Origin: Thermosporothrix hazakensis
GTDB lineage: Bacteria; Chloroflexota; Ktedonobacteria; Ktedonobacterales; Ktedonobacteraceae
Length of the DNA stretch: 64,000 bases
Assembly (NCBI RefSeq): GCF_003253565.1
Contig: NZ_QKUF01000018.1
Span: 62,001 to 126,000 of the forward strand
Reading direction: 5' to 3'
The notes beneath the pieces were generated by a model that searched no databases, was not told the DNA's origin, and was given only the letters and a program-made list of their open reading frames with translations. The translations under genes and the position numbers were made by a program. This document shows positions 26,229 through 34,737 of the stretch, one piece after another; the first letter of the stretch is position 1, and each line of letters begins with the position of its first letter.

Positions 26229-27509
26229 TTATGCTTCGGTTGACTGTGCTGTTGCAGAGTTGACGCCCTGCTTCTCTTCGCTCTCCTCTTGTTGGGAAGC
26301 TTGCTGACGAAGAGCTTGTTGCTGTTCAAGCGCGTATTGTTTCGGGTCAAACTCTGTATGCAGCGACGGATCATTGTATTGAGGCAGGTTCATTTCAAGC
26401 CGAATGGCCTTAATTGCCTGATAGACAACGCCCGGCTTCAGCGAGAGCTGCTGAGCAATCAGTTTGTGGACACCAACAGGAGGTACAGGGAGCAAAGGCA
26501 AGTACTTATCTTTGATCCTTTCCAGTTCCTCCGCGCTACCCTTATAGGTCTGCACTTCCCACCAGCTCGGTATCTGCTGACGTTCGCGCAGATCCTTGAT
26601 AATCTTCTTGACCGCTTTTTTGGGAACCCCAGTTTCTCGCGAAATTTGGGTTCGGATGCCATCAAACTCGGCTGGATTTGCCAGCTCAAGGTATCGAGCT
26701 TCAACCCGTGCAATTTGCTCCGGGGTTGGAATAAATGGCTGTGGTGGCGGTGTCTTCTCTTTCTGAACTTTAGGTTGCGAATTCGGCCTGGGGCCTTTTG
26801 CTTTCATTCCCTGGCGTGGGGCTCCCTGTCGAGGGGGTACGGGACGAGAGAACCGATTATTGGGCCGTGGTCCGCGTCCGAAACCGCCCTCCATTGGCGG
26901 ACGCTGTCGCGGTCCGGGCATGGCAGGGCCACGGTCCTGACGGTAGCCACCGGAGGCAGGATATCCGCCCATAGGGTGACGATAACCGCCGGGCCCACGC
27001 TGGAAATTGTCGCGATAGCCGGAAGGGCCTCTGTTCCCCATTTCACGATAGTGAGACGGCTCGCGATAATACGGGTGTTCCCGGTAATTGCCCTGTTCAC
27101 GATAGTGAGCGGGACCGCGCTCCTGGCGGTATCCGCTATGCCCTCCCTGTTGCCCGTAGGGGGAAGGCCAGACAGGTTTATTTCGGGTATCCCGTATGCC
27201 AGGGGATGGTGGTGCCTTTGGTCGTTGCTGTGGCGGCTGTTCGGGCTGGCTTACCTTGATATCATCCAATGAGTCTAGCCACTGGTTCGTTCCCCTCTGG
27301 GCCGGTTTCGGCTTGGGAGGAGGTGGTGCCTGGCGGTTAGAAACCGGCCCCATTGGGCTACTGGGGCGACTATGCATTGTTGGAGGATTCTTTGCCGCCA
27401 ATTTCTCTTTTCTGGCTTTTTGCGTGCAATCAGGGCAAGTTACTTCTCTCGCATTGGCCGACTGAAACCACTTGCCGCAGGTAATGCAGCGCATTTTAAT
27501 TTTGCTCAT
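26229..27509 (-). CDS. Zinc-ribbon protein with Arg/Gly/Tyr-rich region, possibly RNA-binding
   Basis: A 426-residue protein. The N terminus MSKIKMRCITCGKWF...CPDC is a four-Cys zinc ribbon. Residues about 40-260 are disordered, with Pro-rich parts and a run of HYRE/GYRQ/YYRE-like repeats ending in GGYR/RGPG sequence, similar in composition to RGG/RGY RNA-binding proteins. Residues about 265-400 hold two related helical units (PEQIARVEARYLELANP... and AEELERIKDKYLPLLP...), each ending in a helix-turn-helix-like segment (VPKKAVKKIIKDLRER; KPGVVYQAIKAIRLEM). ATG 27509 is chosen: GGGGAG precedes it and the promoter at 27571-27599 excludes longer forms. Function unknown; nucleic-acid binding is inferred. 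Confidence 0.82.
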   Translation of the reverse strand: MSKIKMRCITCGKWFQSANAREVTCPDCTQKARKEKLAAKNPPTMHSRPSSPMGPVSNRQAPPPPKPKPAQRGTNQWLDSLDDIKVSQPEQPPQQRPKAPPSPGIRDTRNKPVWPSPYGQQGGHSGYRQERGPAHYREQGNYREHPYYREPSHYREMGNRGPSGYRDNFQRGPGGYRHPMGGYPASGGYRQDRGPAMPGPRQRPPMEGGFGRGPRPNNRFSRPVPPRQGAPRQGMKAKGPRPNSQPKVQKEKTPPPQPFIPTPEQIARVEARYLELANPAEFDGIRTQISRETGVPKKAVKKIIKDLRERQQIPSWWEVQTYKGSAEELERIKDKYLPLLPVPPVGVHKLIAQQLSLKPGVVYQAIKAIRLEMNLPQYNDPSLHTEFDPKQYALEQQQALRQQASQQEESEEKQGVNSATAQSTEA

Positions 27510-27570
27510 GCGCGAACTCCCCTGTACCATCAGAAGATTACAACACGTTCTGCGTCGGAATGCACTTTTT

Positions 27571-27599
27571 AGTATAACAGGTTGTACCGATGGTGTCAC
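27571..27599 (-). promoter_or_regulatory. Promoter of the zinc-ribbon/RG-rich gene
   Basis: Minus strand: GTGACA (27594-27599), 17-base spacer, TATACT (27571-27576), with a TG one base before the -10. It lies about 60 bases before the chosen ATG and downstream of the alternative longer starts. Confidence 0.65.
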
Positions 27600-27748
27600 C
27601 CCGTCATGGTATGGGTCAGTAAATCTCAAGATGGAGTCTTTTGCGGTGCATGATGATACGCATCCCGCCTGTTCATGCGCTTTGAGGGGCCTGAGATTCC
27701 TGGGAAAATAGGGACTGCGGGGTACTAAAAGATTGCGACGTCCTGCGG

Positions 27749-27775
27749 GAGAGGGACTCATTGGAGCCCCCTCTC
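27749..27775 (-). terminator. Hairpin after the pseudokinase-helicase gene
   Basis: GAGAGGG (27749-27755) pairs exactly with CCCTCTC (27769-27775) four bases after the gene's stop. No T run follows on the minus strand, so it is a weak terminator or a 3' stabilising stem. Confidence 0.45.
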
Positions 27776-27778
27776 GGT

Positions 27779-30700
27779 TTAACTGTGCGCCTTGTCCATC
27801 TCACGGAAAAAGCGCTCGACATCGCGCACATTTATGGTCTTGCGGGCCGGGGGGAGGGCGTTCAGGACCAGCCGCCCATAGCCTTTGGTATGGAGGCGTG
27901 TATCAAGAATTGCCATCACGCCTCGGTCTGTGCGTGTACGGAGCAGGCGACCTATGCCCTGTTTCAGTCGTAAGACAGCCTGCGGCAGGACATAATCGCC
28001 GAACCAGTTCTCGCCATTGGCTTTCATATGAGCAACGCGGGCTTCGTGGACGGGATCATCAGGCGGATCAAAGGGAAGCTTGTCAATGACGACCAGCGAA
28101 AGAGCATCACCGGCTATGTCAACTCCTTCCCAGAAGCTTTTCAAGCCGAAAAGGACCGCGCCCTCTTCCTGCCGAAACCGCCGTGTGAGCTCAAGCCGTG
28201 TCATGTCACCCTGTTTGAGCAGCGGGTATGAGAGATGCGGTGCCATCAACTCATAGGCCCTGTCAAGCATGCGCTTGCTTGAGAAGAGCAGAAAGGCCCG
28301 CCCACGCGAGAGCTTCACCAGCCGGTACATTTCGCGGGCAATGGCTTTCATATATTCATCGGACCCTGCGCCATAGGCCGGGGCCGGGAGATCGCGCGGT
28401 ACATACAGCAGTGCGTTCTGTTCGTAATCGAACGTTAATGGCAGAATGCTTTCGAGCACGTCAGGACGTTCTTCCGGTTCCAGCCCGATCCGACGCCGAA
28501 AATACTGGAAATTCGGACGCCTGTCCTCGGGGCGGTTGCCTCCGGAACTGACAGTTGCCAGCGTGGCGGAGGTACAGATGACATTGCACTTGTTGAAGAG
28601 CTTTTCCTTCAGCCAGCGGGTAATGTCCAGAGGTGAGGCCGAGACCTGAAGCTGTGTGTTGGCGCGATTCTGACGTGGACCTGAGCCCTCAACTCGCTCG
28701 ATATAATAGACGTACCGCGAGGTGTCAGCGACCGAGAAGACCAGCCTGACATTTTCGGCAAGGTTCTGCGTGCGCTTCAACAGTTTATCGTACAGTTGTG
28801 CATCTTTTTCGGGCAGATCCTTCGGGCGCTGCCGCCGGAGTGAGCTTCCCAGGTCTTCCAGGGCGCTTGCGAGATAGAGCCCCTCTTCAAGCTGCTCCTC
28901 AAGGTTCACACGGCCTTTATATCCGGTTTCCATGATCTGCTCAAGCCGTATCCACATCTTTTGAGCTGCATTGAAGACCTCGGCTTGCAGGCTTTGCTGG
29001 CTGTGGTCTTTAAGCATACGCTGAGCCAGCAGGGTCTGAATCTGGTTCGGCCCGATGGTGACGGTAAAGGAGCGCGTTGCCTCCTCTTCCAGATGGTGTG
29101 CCTCGTCCACTATGATGACATCGCGTTCGGGGAGCAAGAAGCCGTCCATCAGTGTGTCAAGCAACAGAAGCGTGTGGTTAACGATAATTACCTGTGAGCG
29201 CTCGGCGCGCTCACGCATCTGCCGGATATAGCAATCACCAAAATAATTACATTTTGTCCATGCGCACTGATCTCTATCAGTCGCGATTCGCCCGCGAACG
29301 TCGGCAGGAAGTTGGAAGCCAAGTGTTTCAAAGTCGCCGGTAAAGGAGCTTTCTGGATCGTTGATGACATCAAGCAGCCGCTGGAACTCTTGATGCTTTG
29401 TATAGACCTGCATGCCGAAACGCTCCTGATCGAGGCGGTCGAGGCAGATATAGTTGTTAACGCCTTTGACCAGTGCCGCTTCAAAAGGCTTGATATGCTT
29501 TTGAACGAAGGGAATATCTTTATAATAGAGTTGTTCTTGCAGGGCTTTATTGGCTGTGCTGACGATAGCGACTTTGCCGGAACGTACAACCGGAATCAAA
29601 TACGCCAGTGATTTACCCGTGCCGGTTCCAGCCTCAATGATCGCAGGCACATGGTGCGAAAGAGATCGCGCGACCAGGCTTGCCATTTCAAGCTGTGCCG
29701 GACGCTCTTCGTAGCCTGGGAGACTGCGTGAGAGTGAGCCGCCCTGACGGAGATCGGCGCTGACGATGCGCTGCAATGTTGTTTCAGGTATTGGCTCTGG
29801 TTCAGCCTCCTTTGGGGCCTCCGGTTCAAGTGAACGCTGCACCTCTTCGGGCTTCTCAGATTGGTATGTGGGCTGCGAATCGGGCGGTTTGATTGTCTCA
29901 GGCTCGCTTTTTGGCTCAACTGGCAGAATTGGTTCAGGAAGGCGCGGCGTTGCTGGTGGGGGTGAGGCAGGTTCTTGAGAGACGATCGCACGAATCCTAC
30001 GGACGGGCTTGTTGAGGTCCAACGGCAGATGCATCAGGGCATGCAAATAGTTATTCGAGAACGCATAGGTATCTGGAAAGCGATCCTGTGGGTCGCGAGC
30101 CAGGGCCTTGAGCAATACCGTTGCGACATCCTGGGAGAGTGCAGGATTCAGGCTGGTTGGATGCGGAATCTCATTTTCCACTTGTTGGCGTTGCAGCTCT
30201 TCTCGCTCGCTGGCCTCATAGGGACGACGACCGCAGAGCCATTCATAAACGATGGCCGCGAGGGCGTATTGATCGCTGGCTGCTTCTGGCTCGCCACGAA
30301 GTTGTTCGGGTGCCATATAAGGTATGGCAGCTGTCAGATCATCCAGCGAAACGCCAGGAATAGGAATGGTAAAGCCGGTGAGGAGTGGGCCTGCTGGCGT
30401 TTTGATAAAAACCCGGGGATGTAGATTCCCATGAATGATATTGCGGGTATGGGCATAATTAAGCGATTGGGCGATCGGGGTCAGGATCTGTTTGACCTCA
30501 GCGGCTGTATGCAGTTGTCCGGGTTGAAAGATCCAGGCGCTGTCGGGATCATAGTACTCAAAAACAAGATAAGGGCGGTCACCCTCAAATGCTTCGGCCT
30601 GGAGACTGGCAATTCCGCGATCCTTCAACTTATGTAGCTTTTTGGCATAGGTAAGAAATGCGGTTTTTGCTTCATCGGTAGTGAGTGGTTGGTGATAGCA

Positions 30701-30817
30701 TTTGAGAAGAATCTCTTTTTTACGATGCTGTCCACGATAATACGTATATGCTGTATCGGTGCGCAGCAGAGCGGAGATCGTGTATGACCCGATCTGTCGC
30801 AGCTCTACCTCCGTCAT
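27779..30817 (-). CDS. Pseudokinase fused to a DinG/XPD-family helicase
   Basis: About 1,012 residues. Residues about 8-265 have a Ser/Thr-kinase fold: the VAIK-type Lys is kept (ILLKCYH, K39) and YMAPEQL is present, but the catalytic loop reads HGNLHP instead of HRDLKP, DFG is replaced by TGF, and the Gly-rich loop is lost, so catalysis is not expected. A Pro/Glu-rich linker (about 270-385) leads to a superfamily 2 helicase: Walker A EAGTGTGKS, four Cys of a likely Fe-S cluster (YICLD, CAWTKCNYFGDC), DEAHHLEEE box and motif VI QGIGRLLRT. ATG 30817 is preceded by GAGG; an in-frame codon at 30901 is rejected. DinG helicases unwind damaged or structured DNA; kinase fusion is unusual. Confidence 0.9.
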   Translation of the reverse strand: MTEVELRQIGSYTISALLRTDTAYTYYRGQHRKKEILLKCYHQPLTTDEAKTAFLTYAKKLHKLKDRGIASLQAEAFEGDRPYLVFEYYDPDSAWIFQPGQLHTAAEVKQILTPIAQSLNYAHTRNIIHGNLHPRVFIKTPAGPLLTGFTIPIPGVSLDDLTAAIPYMAPEQLRGEPEAASDQYALAAIVYEWLCGRRPYEASEREELQRQQVENEIPHPTSLNPALSQDVATVLLKALARDPQDRFPDTYAFSNNYLHALMHLPLDLNKPVRRIRAIVSQEPASPPPATPRLPEPILPVEPKSEPETIKPPDSQPTYQSEKPEEVQRSLEPEAPKEAEPEPIPETTLQRIVSADLRQGGSLSRSLPGYEERPAQLEMASLVARSLSHHVPAIIEAGTGTGKSLAYLIPVVRSGKVAIVSTANKALQEQLYYKDIPFVQKHIKPFEAALVKGVNNYICLDRLDQERFGMQVYTKHQEFQRLLDVINDPESSFTGDFETLGFQLPADVRGRIATDRDQCAWTKCNYFGDCYIRQMRERAERSQVIIVNHTLLLLDTLMDGFLLPERDVIIVDEAHHLEEEATRSFTVTIGPNQIQTLLAQRMLKDHSQQSLQAEVFNAAQKMWIRLEQIMETGYKGRVNLEEQLEEGLYLASALEDLGSSLRRQRPKDLPEKDAQLYDKLLKRTQNLAENVRLVFSVADTSRYVYYIERVEGSGPRQNRANTQLQVSASPLDITRWLKEKLFNKCNVICTSATLATVSSGGNRPEDRRPNFQYFRRRIGLEPEERPDVLESILPLTFDYEQNALLYVPRDLPAPAYGAGSDEYMKAIAREMYRLVKLSRGRAFLLFSSKRMLDRAYELMAPHLSYPLLKQGDMTRLELTRRFRQEEGAVLFGLKSFWEGVDIAGDALSLVVIDKLPFDPPDDPVHEARVAHMKANGENWFGDYVLPQAVLRLKQGIGRLLRTRTDRGVMAILDTRLHTKGYGRLVLNALPPARKTINVRDVERFFREMDKAHS

Positions 30818-30871
30818 GTTTTCCTCGCTTCCCCCTGAAAAACTGAACATCTGTTTTGGCCTCTGTGTGCC

Positions 30872-30880
30872 AGTATAGCA
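30872..30880 (-). promoter_or_regulatory. Extended -10 for the pseudokinase-helicase gene
   Basis: The minus strand reads TGC then TATACT, an extended -10 element about 55 bases before the ATG. It is divergent from the nrtR promoter. Confidence 0.5.
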
Positions 30881-30980
30881 TAGGTGCTTGTGAGGGGACA
30901 ATCATTCCCAGCTTTTGGGCCGGGTGATCGGGGTCGTATTTCGTGATTGAGGTGAGAGAAGGCTGTTTTTTCTTGCCTAC

Positions 30981-31009
30981 TTGACAGTACCGTTTGGGTA
31001 GAGTATCAT
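30981..31009 (+). promoter_or_regulatory. Promoter of the nrtR-like/pncA operon
   Basis: TTGACA (30981-30986), an exact 17-base spacer and TATCAT (31004-31009): a strong housekeeping-type promoter. Its -10 end and start site are overlapped by the palindrome at 31009-31029. The leader to the first gene is about 165 bases. Confidence 0.85.
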
Positions 31010-31029
31010 TAGTGTAATGATTACACTAA
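31009..31029 (+). promoter_or_regulatory. Palindromic operator, probable NrtR-type site
   Basis: TTAGTGTAAT and ATTACACTAA form a perfect 10-bp inverted repeat around one central G. It starts at the last base of the -10 element and covers the transcription start, a classic repressor position. The first gene of the operon encodes a NrtR-like regulator, so autorepression is the simplest reading. Confidence 0.8.
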
Positions 31030-31182
31030 GTGGCGCTCTGGCAGGAAAATGATGGTATTAGTTGCTGAGGCAGCAATGCTATTATTATACTTGAAATGGC
31101 AAAAAGTGTCGAGGCGGTAGAGAGCGACCGCTTCTGGTTGGTAGAAACCATAGTTCAGATTGAAAAGAGCTTGTGAGAGTAG

Positions 31183-31917
31183 ATGGAAGAAGTAACAAGC
31201 AAACAGCAAAACAGGGAAGCGTCGAAGAAGCCGCAAACAGAGGCGCAGGCGCATGGGTATGACCCGAACAAATATGAGCGGCCCTCTGTCACTGTAGACG
31301 TCGTAATGATGAGCGTGCGACAGAAAGATCTACAGGTTTTGCTGGTTAAACGGCGTTCCTGGCCGTATGAGGGCATGTGGGCAATTCCGGGAGGCTTCGT
31401 CAATATGGACGAGTCTCTAGAGGATGCGGCAAAGCGAGAGTTGCAGGAAGAGACAAACGTTGAGAACGTTTATCTGGAACAGCTCTACACCTTTGGTGAT
31501 CCCGGACGAGACCCTCGTACTCGCGTGATTACAGTCGTCTATTTTGCTCTACTTGACTCCGAACGTCTGCACGTGAAGGCGGCCAGTGATGCAGCAGACG
31601 TGCGGTGGTTCTCGGTCTATAATCTGCCACCGCTGGCGTTCGATCATGCCAAAATCCTTGATTATGCGCTATCACGCCTGCGGGGCAAGCTGGAGTATAC
31701 GACGATTGCCTTTAGCCTTTTGCCTGAACAGTTCACGCTGCGGGAATTGCAGCATGTTTACGAAATTATTCTGAACAAAGAGATGGACAAACGAAATTTC
31801 CGCAAGAAAATTCTTGCAACAGGTATTCTGGAAGATACTGGAGAGCGGAAGATGGAGGGAACGCATCGACCAGCACGCCTGTACCGTTTTAACCCGGCAG
31901 CTGAGCATAAGCTATAA
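31183..31917 (+). CDS. NrtR-like Nudix-family transcriptional regulator
   Basis: A 244-residue protein. A Nudix domain (about residues 28-165) contains GGFVNMDESLEDAAKRELQE followed by EETNV, an almost intact Nudix box in which the last Gly is Asn. The C-terminal part (about 170-240) with FTLRELQHVYEIILNKEMDK and NFRKKILATGIL is the winged-helix domain found in NrtR repressors of NAD metabolism, which sense ADP-ribose. Context agrees: the next gene is a nicotinamidase, and a perfect palindrome overlaps the promoter. GAGAG lies upstream of the ATG. It could also retain hydrolase activity. The regulator role is inferred from domain order plus context. Confidence 0.85.
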   Translation: MEEVTSKQQNREASKKPQTEAQAHGYDPNKYERPSVTVDVVMMSVRQKDLQVLLVKRRSWPYEGMWAIPGGFVNMDESLEDAAKRELQEETNVENVYLEQLYTFGDPGRDPRTRVITVVYFALLDSERLHVKAASDAADVRWFSVYNLPPLAFDHAKILDYALSRLRGKLEYTTIAFSLLPEQFTLRELQHVYEIILNKEMDKRNFRKKILATGILEDTGERKMEGTHRPARLYRFNPAAEHKL

Positions 31918-31942
31918 GCCGGTACTGAGGAGATCAGAAAAG

Positions 31943-32671
31943 ATGACACAATCAACGCTTCCAGAAAATGTGATCGAGCAATCCATCCCTTTCTTGCAGG
32001 AATTGGTTTCCTGGGAAAAGCAGCTGCCCTCGCTGGCATGGAATGACTTCGTGCTTGAGGCACAACAGGGAAAGGTCGCCCTGTTCAGCGTGGATATGCT
32101 GAATGGCTTCTGCTATGAGGGACCGCTTTCCAGTCCGCGTGTCAAATCAATTGTACCGCAGGTTGTTGAGGCAGTGAAGGGGGCCTTTGCGCTGGGAGTG
32201 CGTCATTTCGTGCTGGCGGAGGATCATCACCCCGCTGATGCGGTTGAGTTTGCGGATTTCCCTCCTCACTGCCAGATTGGTTCCGTAGAGGCGCAGACTA
32301 TTCCAGAACTGTTGGAACTCCCCGCCGCCGAGCTCTACACAATTATACCCAAGAACTCCTTGAACGCTTTCCATGGAACCGGGCTCGGCAAATGGCTGGA
32401 AGAGCATCGGGAGCTTGAAGTTGCCGTCATTGTTGGTGACTGCACCGATCTCTGTATCTATCAGATGGCAATGCATTTAAAGCTGCATGCTAATGCCACG
32501 AATCGCAAGCTCCGCGTGATTGTTCCCGCCAATGCGGTTCAGACATACGATACGCCAGTTGAGACCGCAAAGGAGCTTGGTATCCTGCCCCATAACGGCG
32601 ATCTCCTGCATCTGATTTTCCTGTATCATATGCGGCTCAATGGGGTTGAGGTCGTTCGCGAGATTCGCTAG
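31943..32671 (+). CDS. Nicotinamidase-like cysteine hydrolase
   Basis: A 242-residue isochorismatase-fold protein. FSVDMLNGFC carries the catalytic Asp, AEDHHPAD and FPPHCQIGS the metal-ligand Asp/His set seen in PncA enzymes, and GDCTDLCIYQM the nucleophilic Cys. Predicted to deamidate nicotinamide to nicotinate for NAD salvage. The start is set by GAGGAG at 31927-31932, ten bases before the ATG; a longer frame to 31814 overlaps the regulator gene and lacks a binding site. It lies 25 bases after the NrtR-like gene, so both form an autoregulated NAD-salvage operon. It is somewhat longer than E. coli PncA because of an N-terminal helix. Confidence in family is high. Confidence 0.88.
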   Translation: MTQSTLPENVIEQSIPFLQELVSWEKQLPSLAWNDFVLEAQQGKVALFSVDMLNGFCYEGPLSSPRVKSIVPQVVEAVKGAFALGVRHFVLAEDHHPADAVEFADFPPHCQIGSVEAQTIPELLELPAAELYTIIPKNSLNAFHGTGLGKWLEEHRELEVAVIVGDCTDLCIYQMAMHLKLHANATNRKLRVIVPANAVQTYDTPVETAKELGILPHNGDLLHLIFLYHMRLNGVEVVREIR

Positions 32672-32685
32672 TCAATCGAGAGAAG

Positions 32686-32720
32686 CGGGACGCAATAAGA
32701 GTGCGTCCCGTTATTCTTTT
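32686..32720 (+). terminator. Intrinsic terminator of the nrtR/pncA operon
   Basis: CGGGACGCA (32686-32694) pairs exactly with TGCGTCCCG (32702-32710) and is followed by TTATTCTTTT. It lies 15 bases after the nicotinamidase stop and reaches into the end of the convergent gene. Confidence 0.85.
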
Positions 32721-33403
32721 CGGCCCAGCCGTGCTGTGCAATAGGAAATCTGCGAAGGCGTCCAGCCAATATAGTCAATCCTGGTGCCTATGGGCGTTTC
32801 AAGCAACGTTCCTTCTGTTGTCAGGGGAAGATCTTCATGTGCATCCCAGAGCACCGGAAGCTCGGTTGCCTCGTGCTCTCTCTCCTGTGGTACCGGAACC
32901 GGGTAGAGTCGCCGGGTGAAGGTGTCGAAGAAGTGACGTGGCACATGCAGGATCTCGCGTCGCCAGACCAGCTTTCCGCTCTCGTTGGTTGAAGGCGTCT
33001 CCTCATTTGTGGGCACAGCGGCGGTATGAAGTAGCATGGCGAAACGTTGCGCTTCCTGGGGGGAAAGGGTGAGCCGCTCTACATAGCGATGCCGGGGATT
33101 CAGCGTTGCCAGCACCTGGGCGCCATAATGCAGAAACCTGCGCATCCAGGGAGACGGATCGACCAGATAGGTTCCCCACTCGTGGGTGACAATGGTTTCT
33201 CCCTGCCGCTGATGCTTACTGTTCCACACCTGATAAAAGCTGTGTTTCTCTTTAAAGTCACAGCGACACTCATTCCAGGAAGGATACCCCCGCCGACGAA
33301 TCTCTTTTCGGACATATCCAGTAACTGCTGTCAGCGCTGTTGTTACACCTAATGCAACTCCTGCCAGGAGGAGACGGTTGGATAGGCGACCATTATTGTT
33401 CAT
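32711..33403 (-). CDS. Hypothetical single-pass membrane protein
   Basis: About 230 residues from ATG 33403; an in-frame TTG at 33535 would add 44 residues. Neither start has a good ribosome binding site. Residues about 10-30 (LLLAGVALGVTTALTAVTGYV) form one membrane helix, followed by RKEIRRR, so the C-terminal domain probably stays inside. The soluble part is rich in Trp, His and Arg (WNECRCDF; HEWGTYLV; WRREILHVPRHFFD). No known family was recognised. It is convergent with the nicotinamidase operon and downstream of the HAD gene. Confidence 0.6.
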   Translation of the reverse strand: MNNNGRLSNRLLLAGVALGVTTALTAVTGYVRKEIRRRGYPSWNECRCDFKEKHSFYQVWNSKHQRQGETIVTHEWGTYLVDPSPWMRRFLHYGAQVLATLNPRHRYVERLTLSPQEAQRFAMLLHTAAVPTNEETPSTNESGKLVWRREILHVPRHFFDTFTRRLYPVPVPQEREHEATELPVLWDAHEDLPLTTEGTLLETPIGTRIDYIGWTPSQISYCTARLGRKE

Positions 33404-33610
33404 ATTGATTGTGCGACATCTCAGCCCCGGTTGCTCTTGCCAGGACAACTCCGGGACAGGTGTGCCGCCCTCCTTTCTTGAACATATAGCTATCAGCGCA
33501 TGATACAGGTGGCGAGCCTCGATCGTGTCAGCCAAAGGATCTGCCAGTAAGGTGTTCTCTGCCCTCTTTCACGCTCTGAGTGGGGCGGGATGTTTCCAGA
33601 AGGTGGCACC

Positions 33611-34372
33611 CTAGAGGGTAAGCGCATCCGATTGATATGGTATTTCTAGCAGATCAAGCAGGCCGAAGAGCGAATGGATCAGCAGACAATCAACAGACTG
33701 CTCGTTGAGCTGCTTCCGGCGATCGAGAAGAATGGGTGTTATACCTGCCGAACGGGCTCCCAGGACGTCCTGTACATAAGTATCGCCGATATGGACGGTA
33801 TAATCTGGAATAGCGTCTGCTCGTTCCAGTGCCATTTGATAGAGCATCGGTGATGGTTTGGCGTACTGAGCCGTTGCGGAGATGAGCACACAATCAAAGT
33901 AGGGAATAAGTCGCAGCTCGCGCAGGATTGGCCCCAGGCTGATCCCCCAATCTGAGATAACTCCCATCGTGTAGTCTCGCTCTTTAAGCGCGTTCAGGGT
34001 TGGAAGCACATCGGAATATGGTTCCCAGTGGGTGTGCTTATCAAATTCCTGAGTGATCTCAAAGGCAAGTTGATGGAGCCGCTCTTCGTCGTCTTCCTCG
34101 ACAAAGGGACGGAGCAAATTCTGATAGTAATCGACCCAGAACGCCTGAATCGCTTGCTCACTGGCCCAGGTATGACGATTCGCTCGCTGTTGCTGTAGAA
34201 AGTAGCCCTCTGCCTCGCGCATTCGTCCCTGAATCTGTTCAAGGTGAATATGCAAGCCCAGTTGCTGTGCTACTTCCTGGCAGATTTCAGGAGTCGTGCG
34301 GGTGGGGCGTAACAGCGTAAAGCCTGCATCGAAAAAGATGGTGCGGATAGATTGTGGATGCTCAATCGGCAT
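33611..34372 (-). CDS. HAD-superfamily hydrolase
   Basis: About 253 residues from ATG 34372; an ATG at 34447 is in frame but has no visible binding site. Motif I is FFDAGFTLLRP, with a single Asp followed by A-G rather than DxDGT, as in the HDHD3/REG-2-like branch. Motif II is VISDWG, motif III is the Lys in YAKPSP, and motif IV is HIGDTYVQDVLGA. The cap domain lies between residues about 20 and 100. A phosphatase acting on a small phosphorylated metabolite is likely, but loss of the second motif-I Asp may change the chemistry. No operon partner is evident. Confidence 0.85.
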   Translation of the reverse strand: MPIEHPQSIRTIFFDAGFTLLRPTRTTPEICQEVAQQLGLHIHLEQIQGRMREAEGYFLQQQRANRHTWASEQAIQAFWVDYYQNLLRPFVEEDDEERLHQLAFEITQEFDKHTHWEPYSDVLPTLNALKERDYTMGVISDWGISLGPILRELRLIPYFDCVLISATAQYAKPSPMLYQMALERADAIPDYTVHIGDTYVQDVLGARSAGITPILLDRRKQLNEQSVDCLLIHSLFGLLDLLEIPYQSDALTL

Positions 34373-34613
34373 AGCTCTAAACTTTCCAGGTGGTTTGCGT
34401 ATTCTTTCGTTGTTGCGTCGAGTGCTGCTGCGCAAGGCATCCCTCATAGTGAGCGTTCACAACAGGATTTTTTCCTGTTTTTGCGAAGCAGCGGTTGCTG
34501 AAAGTCTAGCATGTGCCCGGGATACGTGTCAATAAGCACTCGTGCGTTCTGTGAGCACAGCTTTCAGAAAGAGTGCTGGCATATTTAAGAGGAGGGAAAG
34601 GTGCTGTGTCTGC
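34373..34613. other. Divergent region upstream of the HAD and ABC-F genes
   Basis: No gene is supported. The plus-strand promoter of the resistance-like operon begins at 34614. An A/G-rich stretch around 34590-34600 resembles a ribosome binding site but has no suitable start codon after it. Confidence 0.4.
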
Positions 34614-34643
34614 TTGACTCGAAGGGCTATTTCATGGTATGCT
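34614..34643 (+). promoter_or_regulatory. Promoter of the ABC-F/APH operon
   Basis: TTGACT (34614-34619), 18-base spacer, TATGCT (34638-34643). The start site should fall at about 34650, right at the ATG of the leader ORF, which may therefore be translated from a leaderless 5' end. Confidence 0.75.
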
Positions 34644-34650
34644 CATCTGT

Positions 34651-34737
34651 ATGAACCGCGATTATGAAGCCGCGATAGACTACATTCTATTCGCCGACCA
34701 TCCCACAAAACATATGTCGCATGGTCTGGCCGCATAA
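34651..34737 (+). CDS. Leader peptide upstream of ABC-F (28 codons)
   Basis: ATG 34651 opens 28 codons (starting MNRDYEAAIDYILF and ending SHGLAA) and stops at TAA 34735-34737. The stop lies within the left arm of a perfect 11-bp hairpin (34729-34739). The predicted transcription start is within a base or so of the ATG, so translation may be leaderless. Short ORFs of this kind control ABC-F, Erm and Cat resistance genes by drug-stalled ribosomes. The peptide has no similarity that I recognise. Its coding status is inferred from position and architecture. Confidence 0.6.
   Translation: MNRDYEAAIDYILFADHPTKHMSHGLAA

Noticed and set aside
27510..27761. 84-residue N-terminal extension of the zinc-ribbon/RG-rich protein
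   Set aside because: It lies upstream of a good promoter (27571-27599), while ATG 27509 has a ribosome binding site and begins the zinc ribbon.
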